Assembly: GCA_964652755.1 (NCBI GenBank)
Contig: CAZZBP010000066.1
Coordinates: 1-10,585 of the forward strand
Length of the DNA: 10,585 nucleotides
DNA from: UBA11795 sp964652755
Lineage (GTDB): Bacteria; Chloroflexota; Dehalococcoidia; Lucifugimonadales; UBA826
Direction: 5' to 3'
This document shows positions 1-7,437 of this stretch, piece by piece. The translations under genes were made by a program, and so were the position numbers. Within the stretch, counting starts at the first letter, position 1. Each line of letters opens with the position of its first letter. Below the pieces are notes generated by a model. The model did not search any database, was not told the origin of the DNA, and saw only the letters and a program-made list of their open reading frames with translations.

Positions 1-297
1 GACGCCATAGCTATCTCGATAGTTTGACTCACACTATTGGCATCCATAGACTGCTGGCTCACTATCATATGCTAGTGTTAACTAATTGTTACAGCATTTG
101 GTTAAAATATGCTGGCTATTAATCAGTATGAAGCTATGCCTTTATTCCTCATAATATGCCCGGTCATGAAATGTTTAGCAGTGGAGTTAGAACAAAATTC
201 ATCAAAAATAAATTCTCGTCCTCGATTCATGTTACCCAAATAGGATGATCCAAATCCGCAATGGCTAACTTAGAGAAAAAGAAATTATGTTAATGCG
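1..297. other. Left-edge spacer, no gene recognised
   Basis: I find no reading frame with protein-like content in this AT-rich stretch, which lies downstream of the minus-strand glycosyltransferase gene. A 25-codon plus-strand frame near 166-243 has no convincing ribosome site or family resemblance. No GC-rich hairpin followed by a T tract is visible after the glycosyltransferase stop, so I cannot place its terminator. Confidence 0.5.
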
Positions 298-1473
298 CTA
301 AAGTCTGAACCTTCTACCGACCGTTTCTCTATCCTTCCACGAAGCGAATTTAAAGGCGTTTGCAAACATCGAGTAGTACCCAACAACAACCATTACAACG
401 ATTGAAATAGGAAACAAAGGTACCATCAGAATATTGTGGCTAAACCTGCGGCAGACTAAAAACCATGAAAATCCCATCAACAACATTGATGCCAATGATG
501 TAAACATGAATGCCCGTTCATTCTGATCAGAGACAACAGCCTCTGCTAAAGTTAACAGGGGCAGGAACCCTAAGGCCAAAATTACCACTGAGAACGCCGT
601 TAGAATACTGAAGTGATAGTTAAGTGCAGGAAATACGCTTCTAGATACCCCTCGCAATGCATCGAGGTCTCCACCGTAAGGCAGTGACTCTACCACCTCG
701 CTTCCGTCCATAAGCACCCACGTTAGACCAGATCTTTTAGTCATCCTTCCCAGTTCAAAATCGTCAATTATGTTATCTTTCACTGCTTCGTGACCGCCAA
801 TAGCTTTATAAGACTGTTTATTGAAAAGCATAAACTGCCCGAATGTGGCTGAGAGATAAGCATTCTTCAACCTATGAGCTGCTTTAATCGGAAGCCAGCA
901 ATATACAGTCCAATCGATAAAAGGGAACATGAGACGCTCAGCCGTGCATCCCGCAGACCTTTTCGGGATCACTGTTAAAAGATCTGCGTTTCTAGCATGC
1001 ACCTCATAAAGGGACGATTTTACCGTACCTTGGGACAGAATAGTGTCGGCGTCAATAAACAACAGATACTCCCCTGCAGCTGCTTCCGATAACTGGTGAG
1101 ACGCCCAATGTTTCCCAATCCAACCTGACGGTAGTTTGTCACCTTTTATTAGACGGATTCGATTATCTTTTGATACATATCTGAGAACAATTTCAGCAGT
1201 TTTATCCGTAGAATTGTCGTCCAAAACCACAACTTCTAGATTTTTGTAAGGGTCCGACATCAGAGACTCAAGACATTGACCTATTCGCTCTTCCTCATCT
1301 CTAGCAGGTACCAGTATTGAGACAAAACCTTCCAGAATTTCACTTTCATGACGCTCAATATCTTCTGTGAGTTTAAGTCTGTCCAGAAACCTTTTGTTAG
1401 ATAAGGCAATCATGACTGAAATTGCTGCCATCACAACTACTACGTAATGATGAATTTCATGTAACTCTATCAA
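298..1473 (-). CDS. Membrane-anchored family 2 glycosyltransferase (CrtQ/HpnB-like)
   Basis: This is a GT-A fold, family 2 glycosyltransferase that should transfer a sugar from a nucleotide donor to a lipid-like acceptor at the inner face of the membrane. From the TTG at 1473 the protein has 391 residues. An N-terminal membrane segment (about 9-25) is followed by the GT2 core: VPARDEEERIG near 55, LDDNSTD at 84-90, the metal-binding DAD at 141-143 and IIDDFELGR at 235-243 holding the likely catalytic acid. Three membrane helices close it (about 288-310, 321-342, 348-370). The GWxGKxWA motif at 117-124 is typical of the CrtQ/HpnB branch. The frame can extend to a TTG at 1503, but that site lacks a Shine-Dalgarno. 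The TTG at 1473 has GGAG seven bases upstream and overlaps the plsY stop as TTGA, so I prefer it. The neighbour suggests glycolipid synthesis; carotenoid or hopanoid glycosylation is only an analogy. Confidence 0.88.
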   Translation of the reverse strand: MIELHEIHHYVVVVMAAISVMIALSNKRFLDRLKLTEDIERHESEILEGFVSILVPARDEEERIGQCLESLMSDPYKNLEVVVLDDNSTDKTAEIVLRYVSKDNRIRLIKGDKLPSGWIGKHWASHQLSEAAAGEYLLFIDADTILSQGTVKSSLYEVHARNADLLTVIPKRSAGCTAERLMFPFIDWTVYCWLPIKAAHRLKNAYLSATFGQFMLFNKQSYKAIGGHEAVKDNIIDDFELGRMTKRSGLTWVLMDGSEVVESLPYGGDLDALRGVSRSVFPALNYHFSILTAFSVVILALGFLPLLTLAEAVVSDQNERAFMFTSLASMLLMGFSWFLVCRRFSHNILMVPLFPISIVVMVVVGYYSMFANAFKFASWKDRETVGRRFRL

Positions 1474-2099
1474 GCTGAATCTCCAGAGAGTTTTCGAATC
1501 CAATTTCTCACAACGATACCTTTTGAGTACTCTCTCTTATGTTTGAGAGCCACAAGGGCAAGGTTTGCAGTTCCAAACAAAAAATTATGGTTCTCCCGAA
1601 TAACTGGTACGAATAATTCCATAAATCCAGCCAGACAGACTGTTACTGTTTTTGCGTGGTTTTTCTGCAGCAGGTGCATCAGCCCCAGAATGACAAGCGC
1701 AACCGGAAACGCGAATCCCGCCGTAATAGCAATCCAGGAACCCCAACTCGAAGCCAAGGATTTGCCTCCATTAAACCTCAGTAATGGGGACCAGGCGTGA
1801 CCAATAACTGGAGACATAGCTATTGCCGCAATGAGGAGATGGTCTACTAATCTGTTTGAATATTCAAGAGATTCTAAAGCCAGCCAGACAGGAATAGCAG
1901 ATTTACCAACATCAAAAACCAAAGATGCCATTCCAATACGCCATCCAGCCATGATCCACGCGTTGGTTGCTCCAGGGTTACCGTCACCAATCTCTCGCGC
2001 ATCTTTACCTGAAAGAATGCTGGTCAAAATCAATGCCCATGGCACCGAGCCACTGACAAAACCTACCGCTATCCAAATACCAACCTCGGTAAGTGTCAT
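1470..2099 (-). CDS. plsY: Acyl-phosphate:glycerol-3-phosphate acyltransferase PlsY
   Basis: PlsY makes lysophosphatidate from acyl-phosphate and glycerol 3-phosphate, the first acylation in bacterial phospholipid synthesis. It is a polytopic membrane enzyme of about 200 residues; this one has 209. The family motifs are in order: GSVPWALIL at 17-25, GDGNPGATN at 38-46 (glycerol-phosphate/acyl-phosphate loop), GHAWSPLLRFNGGKS at 100-114, and a C-terminal helix ending in LKHKRE near 185-190. The second glycine-rich motif reads GGKSLAS where most family members have GGKGVAT, so this is a divergent member. The ATG start has GAGG seven bases upstream. The gene is first of a two-gene unit with the glycosyltransferase. 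Given the divergence it may serve a special glycolipid rather than bulk phospholipid; that is inference. Confidence 0.9.
   Translation of the reverse strand: MTLTEVGIWIAVGFVSGSVPWALILTSILSGKDAREIGDGNPGATNAWIMAGWRIGMASLVFDVGKSAIPVWLALESLEYSNRLVDHLLIAAIAMSPVIGHAWSPLLRFNGGKSLASSWGSWIAITAGFAFPVALVILGLMHLLQKNHAKTVTVCLAGFMELFVPVIRENHNFLFGTANLALVALKHKREYSKGIVVRNWIRKLSGDSA
1481..1485 (-). promoter_or_regulatory. Ribosome binding site that sets the glycosyltransferase start
   Basis: On the minus strand TGGAG lies inside the last plsY codons, seven bases before the TTG at 1473-1471. That TTG overlaps the plsY TGA as TTGA, the usual geometry of translational coupling. The upstream TTG alternative at 1503 has no comparable site. 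Confidence 0.6.
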
Positions 2100-2228
2100 G
2101 ATCTTTCCTCAATTAAATTCAGGCACGCCCAATGGGATTCTGGGTAGGTTAACACATGGATATAAACGCCTCTTCAAAAATTCACATCGTCACAAAAATC
2201 ATTTTCTATATCTCTGACCAGTCATATT

Positions 2229-2256
2229 TTGACTTTCATTGACCATTATCTATAAC
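2229..2256 (+). promoter_or_regulatory. Sigma70-type promoter of the SDR-kinase-MDMPI operon
   Basis: TTGACT at 2229-2234 and TATAAC at 2251-2256 match the -35 and -10 consensus at five of six positions each, with a 16-base spacer. Transcription would start near 2263, giving a leader of about 70 bases. The first gene has AAAGGA at 2323-2328, seven bases before its ATG. The same 236-base spacer must hold the promoter of the divergent plsY unit, for which I see only weak candidates. Confidence 0.6.
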
Positions 2257-2335
2257 GACATTAGTATGCTTTTAGAACTGTTAATTCTGCCGATACTCCC
2301 TCATCCACACACGACAACAATTAAAGGAATTCTTC

Positions 2336-3205
2336 ATGACAAAATTTGACCCTCTGTTCGACATTGCCGGAAAGACCGCGATAGTCACAGGTGCCTCGTC
2401 AGGATTAGGAATGGCTTTCACAAAATTCCTAGCTCAAAGAGGCTCAAACGTGGTTATATCTGCCCGCAGAATTGAAAAACTCGAGGAACTGAGCAGCCAG
2501 TTGAACCAACAGGGTTTTTCAACTATAGCAGTTCCCTGCGATGTGACTGAATCAAGTCAGGTAAGAGACATGTTTGACTCGGCAGAAGAGAGTTTCGAAC
2601 GAGTGGACATCGTTGTGAACAATGCGGGACAGATTGCAGAGGCAGGTACTGTACCCGAAAAGATTACGGACGAAATGTTTGAGCAAACAGTAAAAGTCAA
2701 TCTTCTTGGCCTCTGGTTTTGCTGTCGGGAAGCTGGTCAGAGAATGCTCGCGGATGGAAAAGGGGGCTCAATCATAAACCTATCGTCAGTTGCAGGATTG
2801 AATGGAATGCGTGGAATGCCCGCAGCTTATCAAGCCACGAAAGGAGCAGTTTCAACTCTCACTAAAAGCCTGGCAGCAAGTTGGGCAGATCGTGGTATAA
2901 GGGTTAACGCTATCGCTCCAGGATGGTTTCCAAGTGAAATGACAGGGGCCTGGGTCAGAAATTCTTCATTCCGAAAACATATAAGTGCCAACTCTCCTAT
3001 GGGAAGAATTGGTAAGCCGGAAGAATTAACAGGAACACTTTTACTCCTTGCGTCAGGTGCGTCAAGTTTCATCAACGGAGAGATTATTTCCGTAGACGGT
3101 GGAGTAAACTCGTCAACTGGGCTTCCTTTCTTCACAGATGAGATGTTTGAATATATGGAAAAAGCAGTTCCACATGGACTCGCAAAACGGATTCGCTCAG
3201 AATAA
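2336..3205 (+). CDS. SDR-family NAD(P)-dependent oxidoreductase
   Basis: A classical short-chain dehydrogenase/reductase of 289 residues that should interconvert an alcohol and a ketone in the cytoplasm. The fingerprint is complete: nucleotide loop TGASSGLG at 18-25, CDV at 68-70, NNAG at 95-98, Asn122, a serine in INLSS at 147-151, Tyr165 and Lys169 in YQATK, and APGWFPSEM at 194-202. The SARR stretch after the second strand (42-45) suggests NADP(H). The C-terminal GRIGKPEEL and VDGG blocks (223-256) are typical, followed by a tail about 30 residues longer than in the shortest family members. It resembles the gluconate 5-dehydrogenase/3-oxoacyl reductase group, but the substrate cannot be told. 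It is first in a three-gene operon; the kinase gene starts 12 bases after its stop. Confidence 0.92.
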   Translation: MTKFDPLFDIAGKTAIVTGASSGLGMAFTKFLAQRGSNVVISARRIEKLEELSSQLNQQGFSTIAVPCDVTESSQVRDMFDSAEESFERVDIVVNNAGQIAEAGTVPEKITDEMFEQTVKVNLLGLWFCCREAGQRMLADGKGGSIINLSSVAGLNGMRGMPAAYQATKGAVSTLTKSLAASWADRGIRVNAIAPGWFPSEMTGAWVRNSSFRKHISANSPMGRIGKPEELTGTLLLLASGASSFINGEIISVDGGVNSSTGLPFFTDEMFEYMEKAVPHGLAKRIRSE

Positions 3206-3217
3206 AAGGCCCTCCCA

Positions 3218-4309
3218 ATGAACATCTCTCTCACTCCATGGTCCGTAGAAGCAGTTACTGCAGAATGGCTAAATTATGCGCTTTCAAGATTTGACAAGTT
3301 CGAGGGATACCACATAAACGACATTGCTTACGAAATGATCAGCCAAGGAAAAGGTTTCTCTGGCGAGGTTTGGCGCCTGTCTCTTAGTTACGCCGGTAAA
3401 GCCAACCAAAATCCGCCTAGGACTATAGTGGCGAAATTTGCATCTAGAGTCCCTGCGACAAGAAAATTAGTAAAAAGCTATACCCTCAACGAAGTGGAAG
3501 TCTACCAAAACATTGCAACGGCATCAGGAGAAATATTCCCAGAGTTTTATTTCACTGATTCTGATCCTGATTCTGGTGACATATGTATCATAATGGAAGA
3601 TCTAGGGTGCGAACATCCGGCCAACAACATTGAAGGGTTAAGCCTACCTGACGCCATTACAGCCACAGAGTCGATTGCGGAATTTCATGCTCTCTGGTGG
3701 AATGTGAAAGGGTTGAATTGGTTAAAACCACGTAGGACACATTCCGATTTTCTGAGAAAGCTTTTTGTCAGCAGCGGAATTTCTTTTTTGGAAACATACG
3801 GCGATTTGATCAGTCGTGATTTCAGATTATTAGTTGAAGAATACTCTGCCAAAATCCCAACGATTATGTCAGATTTCATTCAACCTCCTATAACGATAGG
3901 TCACGGGGATTTTAGACCAGATAATTTTTTCTTCAGAAATAGCGGGTCGGGTCATTCGAACATAATCGCGATCGATTGGCAGTTGGCTGCCATTACCAAG
4001 GGAATTAGGGATATTTCTTATATGACAGCATGGGGCATTCCCGTAGAATCTCAAAGTGACTGGGAGGGCGAAATCTTGGAAAGTTACTTCAGATCACTTC
4101 CCGGCGTGAATGTCAGTAACTACAGCAAACAGGAATTGGAACGCGATTATCGCCTTGGTTTTTTTTCGGCTTTCCAAGTCCTCGTTATAGCTAGCACGAA
4201 TCTTAAGAATGAAAGTCAAAGAGGTGAAGATTTGGTTAAATTAGTGAATGAGCGAATGGACTCGATCATTCACTACTATGACTTGCTAGCCATTCTTAGA
4301 AAGCTTTAA
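3218..4309 (+). CDS. CHK/EcKL-like phosphotransferase (aminoglycoside phosphotransferase fold)
   Basis: A small-molecule kinase of the protein-kinase-like superfamily, 363 residues, expected to move a phosphate from ATP to a hydroxyl group. The N-lobe has a glycine loop (GKGFSGEV, 44-51), the ATP-anchoring lysine in VAKF (Lys73) and a glutamate in the following helix (about Glu92). The hinge reads IIMEDLG (124-130). The catalytic loop HGDFRPDN is at 229-236 (Asp231 as base) and the metal-binding Asp253 is in AIDWQ. The fatty-acid-like spacing and the DWQ...RDISYM segment fit the ecdysteroid-kinase-like/CHK branch better than true antibiotic kinases. An unusual tail is absent and no key residue is missing. 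It lies between an SDR and an MDMPI-domain gene, probably co-transcribed. The substrate may be a hydroxylated metabolite or xenobiotic; resistance is possible but not indicated. Confidence 0.85.
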   Translation: MNISLTPWSVEAVTAEWLNYALSRFDKFEGYHINDIAYEMISQGKGFSGEVWRLSLSYAGKANQNPPRTIVAKFASRVPATRKLVKSYTLNEVEVYQNIATASGEIFPEFYFTDSDPDSGDICIIMEDLGCEHPANNIEGLSLPDAITATESIAEFHALWWNVKGLNWLKPRRTHSDFLRKLFVSSGISFLETYGDLISRDFRLLVEEYSAKIPTIMSDFIQPPITIGHGDFRPDNFFFRNSGSGHSNIIAIDWQLAAITKGIRDISYMTAWGIPVESQSDWEGEILESYFRSLPGVNVSNYSKQELERDYRLGFFSAFQVLVIASTNLKNESQRGEDLVKLVNERMDSIIHYYDLLAILRKL

Positions 4310-4332
4310 AAATATAAACTTGGATATATAGG

Positions 4333-5193
4333 GTGCCTGAAGCAAAAACTTCTCAAATATTAGACTCCATCCAGAGAATAACAACTGATACGCTCGCAAG
4401 ATTTAACAGCTTGTCTCAGGAGGATTGGGAAGCCCCCAGTCGCTGTCATATGTGGGCCGTCAAAGATGTAGCGTCTCACATGGTAGCCACATTGGGGTTC
4501 TTCCTGAACTCTGTAACGCGGTCAATAGGAGGAGATGGTTTACCTCCGGAAGGATCTCCAAACCCCGGCACTGCCGACGCAAGAAATATGGCCGAAGGAA
4601 TCGCTTCAAGGGCTATACAAATTTCTGAAACGGATCTCAACAACAGTCAGGAATTGGTCAGAGCCCTTTCAGGATTAGAGTCCGAACTATTGCATACATT
4701 GAAATCTTTATCTGATGAACAATGGTATCTTCCAGCGTATCACCCAAGTAACAAAGTCTCTAATCGTGAAATTCTGTCATGGAAGCTTCTTGAAACATCA
4801 ATGCACAGCTGGGATTCTCTAAATGCATTGGATAATTCATACGAAGTCGACCAAACAGCCGCTGTGCTTCTCAAGGAAGTCTGGACAAGTCCACAAATAA
4901 ACAGATGGTTCACCACTCCCAACCTAGAAATATTGGATCCGGTGACCGTAGGCGTTGATTTCAGGTCCATTGAAGGATTGAAAATTATCAGCTGGGGAGG
5001 GAATTTAGAGATCATCAAAAGTGAAGGAAGTAAGACTAATGCGGACGCAGTAATCTCTGTTGACCCTAGCCTTTTCTCCTTGCTAATTACTGCAAGAACA
5101 AACTTAGAAAATGCTATTTTAGATGGACGAGTATCTATCTCAGGGAATAGATCCGCGACACAATGGTTTCACACTTGGTTTAGAGGAACATGA
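4333..5193 (+). CDS. DinB/maleylpyruvate isomerase-type protein with SCP2-like C-terminus
   Basis: A 286-residue protein starting at GTG, 23 bases after the kinase stop. The N-terminal half is the four-helix metal-binding fold of mycothiol-dependent maleylpyruvate isomerases: DWEAPSRCHMWAVKDVASH (31-49) ending in the ligand His49, then ETSMHSWD (154-161) giving Glu154, His158 and Asp161 as further metal-site residues. The C-terminal part (about 200-280) ends in DAVISVDPSLFSLL and ILDGRVSISGN, a sterol-carrier-like fold often fused to this domain. Known relatives use mycothiol or another low-molecular-weight thiol for isomerisation or conjugation, but most members have no known reaction. Its place in the operon suggests that it acts on the same compound as the SDR and the kinase. 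The ribosome site is weak (TTGGAT), so coupling to upstream translation is likely. Confidence 0.8.
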   Translation: MPEAKTSQILDSIQRITTDTLARFNSLSQEDWEAPSRCHMWAVKDVASHMVATLGFFLNSVTRSIGGDGLPPEGSPNPGTADARNMAEGIASRAIQISETDLNNSQELVRALSGLESELLHTLKSLSDEQWYLPAYHPSNKVSNREILSWKLLETSMHSWDSLNALDNSYEVDQTAAVLLKEVWTSPQINRWFTTPNLEILDPVTVGVDFRSIEGLKIISWGGNLEIIKSEGSKTNADAVISVDPSLFSLLITARTNLENAILDGRVSISGNRSATQWFHTWFRGT

Positions 5194-5204
5194 GACCTTG
5201 CAAT

Positions 5205-5768
5205 TTACTTGGTAGTGACTCCCCCATCCACCACGGGACCACAACCTGTAACAAATGATGATTCACCCGATGCCAGATAAAGAACAGCGGAAACTATAAC
5301 GAACGCAGAAGCAATCCTATTCATAGGGATCCTACCAGGTAACCAGTTTCTCTGTTCCGGTTCCGAAAACAAAATCATTCGTCAAAGGGTTAATAGCATA
5401 ACCAAAATGAACGGAGTTAGCGTGAACATCCATCTGTTGTTGCCAAATATTCTCTGCATTAAAGCTCGCACTATTACCTGCACTGTTCACAAGAATATCT
5501 GGGCTACCGAAATGTTCAAAGGTCGCATTTAGAACCCTTTCCCAGTCAGTACTCGCTGTGACATCATGTTCCATGAAAATCGCGTCGAAACCCGCTTCTT
5601 ACGTCTGAAAGCAGTTCTTACTACTGATTCAACATTAATATCCGTGATGACAACTCGAGCTCCATCTTTCAGAAATTACCATGCCGAAGCGCCACCGAAT
5701 CCCATAATGGATCCTTGAATCCCTGTGGCAGGTCCTGTAATTATCACCGTTTTCCCTTCGAGCCTCAT
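5205..5768 (-). pseudogene. Decayed SDR oxidoreductase, middle deleted
   Basis: Reading the minus strand from the ATG at 5768 gives the start of an SDR (MRLEGKTVIITGPATGI, then GFGGASAW), broken by an in-frame TAA at 5676-5678. It continues FLKDGARVVITDIN, then shifts frame near 5600. The second frame gives AGFDAIFMEHDVT, DILVNSAG (NNAG mutated) and MDVHANSVHFG. It stops at 5332-5334, and a third frame supplies the true C-terminus: GRIPMNRIASA, VLYLASGESSFVTG and VVDGG, ending at TAA 5205-5207. The region with the catalytic Ser, Tyr and Lys (roughly 90-100 residues) is absent. No reading of this gene can give an active enzyme. Its ATG overlaps the TGA of the acetamidase-family gene as ATGA, so the two were once a coupled operon. 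It ends 11 bases from the convergent MDMPI gene. Confidence 0.9.
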
Positions 5769-6709
5769 GAAACCACCTCTGCTTTAACCAAAGCTCCGAC
5801 AGTTGGCTCGGGTAGAACAGACTTAGGCAACTTGCATATCATCGTGTACGCTGGATCAAATACGTTACCTACATCATATTCAACATATGTACCGAGAATA
5901 ATATTCGCATCTGGAAGCGAAAGATCGTAATCCTCCGTAAGCCATCGAAGCATCTCTGAGGTAGCATGTTGAATAGCCTGATCCAACGGCCTTACGTTCC
6001 CCGCGGTGAATATGTGTTCGACGTTTTGACCTCTCGGCCAAGCTATCTGTTTTCCCTTTATGACGCTAACAGTAAAAGTTACATCCATTGAAATCTCGAT
6101 GCCGGTCCCTAGAATCTCGCCGTCAGATTGCCAAGCATGCCCATCTCCAATGTGAAAGAGCGCCCCTTCCACAAACACAGGAAAATACGCCGTTACACCT
6201 GGTTTGAAACCTCGGTAATCCATATTGCCACCATGTGGGCCTGATGTCGCTGTGGATATGGCCTGGCCTCTATCAGGCGCAACTCCAAAACATCCAATCA
6301 TCGGCCTGATTGGCACAACCAGATCCAGAAGGGCAGTGGAAGGGTCTTTTATTCTCGCTGTACTAGACGAAAAATCGAGAACAAAATCAAAAATTTCATT
6401 ATTAAGAATCCCCGCATCATGTCCTGGTTCGAGAACATTAGATGCAATCGCTGGTCGACAGAATCCATCTCCACGATTAGGCCACACTTTATTCAAGGTA
6501 ACAGCCAAGACATCTCCTGGATAAGCATCTTGTATATAGAATGGACCAGTCTGTGGATTCCCTCCCGGGGAAACAACTTCTCCATGAAGGTCCCGCCCGC
6601 CGGCGTCAGCAGTAGTCGTATTGATCGTATCACCTGATCTAACCTTCAAAACAGGCTTGTGAGATCCTATAGACAAGTAATATCTGTTAGGCGAGAAGTT
6701 ATGATTCAT
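5765..6709 (-). CDS. Acetamidase/formamidase family hydrolase
   Basis: A member of the FmdA/AmdA family (Pfam acetamidase/formamidase), which release ammonia from short amides such as formamide or acetamide; many members have other or unknown substrates. From the ATG at 6709 it has 314 residues, the usual length. Recognisable blocks are VRSGDTI and the DAGG segment near 24-38, MIGCFGVAP at 137-145, SGPHGGNMDYR (about 156-166) and FHIGDGHAWQSDGEI (185-199), which build the metal-dependent active site. No stop or shift is visible, in contrast to both flanking genes. The frame reaches an ATG at 6727, but that lacks a ribosome site, whereas the ATG at 6709 has GGAG seven bases upstream. It reads away from the broken sugar kinase and into the broken SDR. 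If the pathway has been lost, this enzyme is its last intact part or now works alone. Confidence 0.9.
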   Translation of the reverse strand: MNHNFSPNRYYLSIGSHKPVLKVRSGDTINTTTADAGGRDLHGEVVSPGGNPQTGPFYIQDAYPGDVLAVTLNKVWPNRGDGFCRPAIASNVLEPGHDAGILNNEIFDFVLDFSSSTARIKDPSTALLDLVVPIRPMIGCFGVAPDRGQAISTATSGPHGGNMDYRGFKPGVTAYFPVFVEGALFHIGDGHAWQSDGEILGTGIEISMDVTFTVSVIKGKQIAWPRGQNVEHIFTAGNVRPLDQAIQHATSEMLRWLTEDYDLSLPDANIILGTYVEYDVGNVFDPAYTMICKLPKSVLPEPTVGALVKAEVVS

Positions 6710-6716
6710 TCCCAGT

Positions 6717-6720
6717 CTCC
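6717..6720 (-). promoter_or_regulatory. Ribosome binding site that sets the acetamidase start
   Basis: GGAG on the minus strand lies seven bases before the ATG at 6709-6707. The upstream in-frame ATG at 6727 has only AT-rich sequence before it. The choice removes six residues that are not part of the family core. Confidence 0.6.
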
Positions 6721-6780
6721 ATCGCATTTCTATGTATTTAACATCGATGAATTCTCAGTTTATCCAAGTTTGACACTCTA

Positions 6781-7374
6781 ATGCTAATATCATTGAAAAA
6801 TTTGGTCAGCAAACGTGAGTCAATGATTAACGATACTGAGGCATATTCTTTAAAAGGTGTGAAATTGGTTTCATTTGGGGAAATTCTTTTCGACCGTATT
6901 TGCGAAAAATATTACCTGGGCGGAGCCCCTTTGAACTTCGCCTGGTATATGAGTCAAATGGAAGCGAACGTTTCACTTGTCATCTCTGCCTACACTGCTG
7001 ACAATGGAACTTTAGCATTGAACAAAATTTTCAGTAGCGGCATTGAACCAATCGTGACACGCAATGGCTCTTCTACTGGTTTAGTAGATGTGCAATCTGA
7101 TGGAACTTTTACAATCCATAAGGTTGCCGCTGGGGAAAACATTCCTCCGCCGTTCAAGCCGAAACCGGTTGAAGATGTCGACCCACAGGATCTGGAGACG
7201 CGTTCACCGCACTGCTTACAGTTGGTATTTTGACCAACGCTCATCCGGCACAAGTTCTTGCCGCTGCATGTCAGGCTGGCACAACTGTCGCTAGTAAAAA
7301 AGAGTTTGGTTGATCTTCCAGAATATGTCAGAAGTGCTTACGACGAGCAGCCGCTCCAGACACAACTACTCTAA
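6781..7374 (+). pseudogene. Decayed PfkB-family sugar kinase (fructokinase-like)
   Basis: The first frame has a fructokinase-like N-terminus: LVSFGEILFDRI, GGAPLNFAW and STGLVDVQSDGTF. It then runs directly into HKVAAGENIPPP and VEDVDP, which belongs near the C-terminus of PfkB proteins, so roughly 100 or more central residues are missing. At about 7184-7190 one base is lost: restoring it turns the sequence into VDPTGSGDAFTA, the PfkB catalytic signature with its base Asp. The second frame continues LLTVGILTNAHPAQVLAAACQAG up to TVASKK. A run of six A (7295-7300) marks another likely slip: one frame stops at 7311-7313, the next reads SLVDLPEYVRSAYDEQ and stops at 7372-7374. The intact family is about 300 residues; about 198 codons remain. 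The start is uncertain (6781 ATG, 6823 ATG or 6859 GTG). It is divergent from the acetamidase gene. Confidence 0.9.
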
Positions 7375-7437
7375 GCTCTTAAGCCCACTCACCTTGGCCT
7401 ATTTTCATCGCAATGAATTCAGCAAGATTTACGAATC

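Noticed and set aside
1831..2217. 128-codon plus-strand open frame opposite plsY
   Set aside because: It lies antisense to a gene with all PlsY motifs, has no ribosome site and its product is rich in residues typical of shadow frames.
2830..3234. 134-codon minus-strand open frame
   Set aside because: It is opposite the SDR gene, which has the full family fingerprint; the antisense product resembles nothing.
3218..4309. Antibiotic resistance kinase (aminoglycoside or macrolide)
   Set aside because: The catalytic motifs are shared by the whole superfamily, and the DWQ and N-lobe pattern fits the EcKL/CHK branch better; nothing nearby points to resistance.
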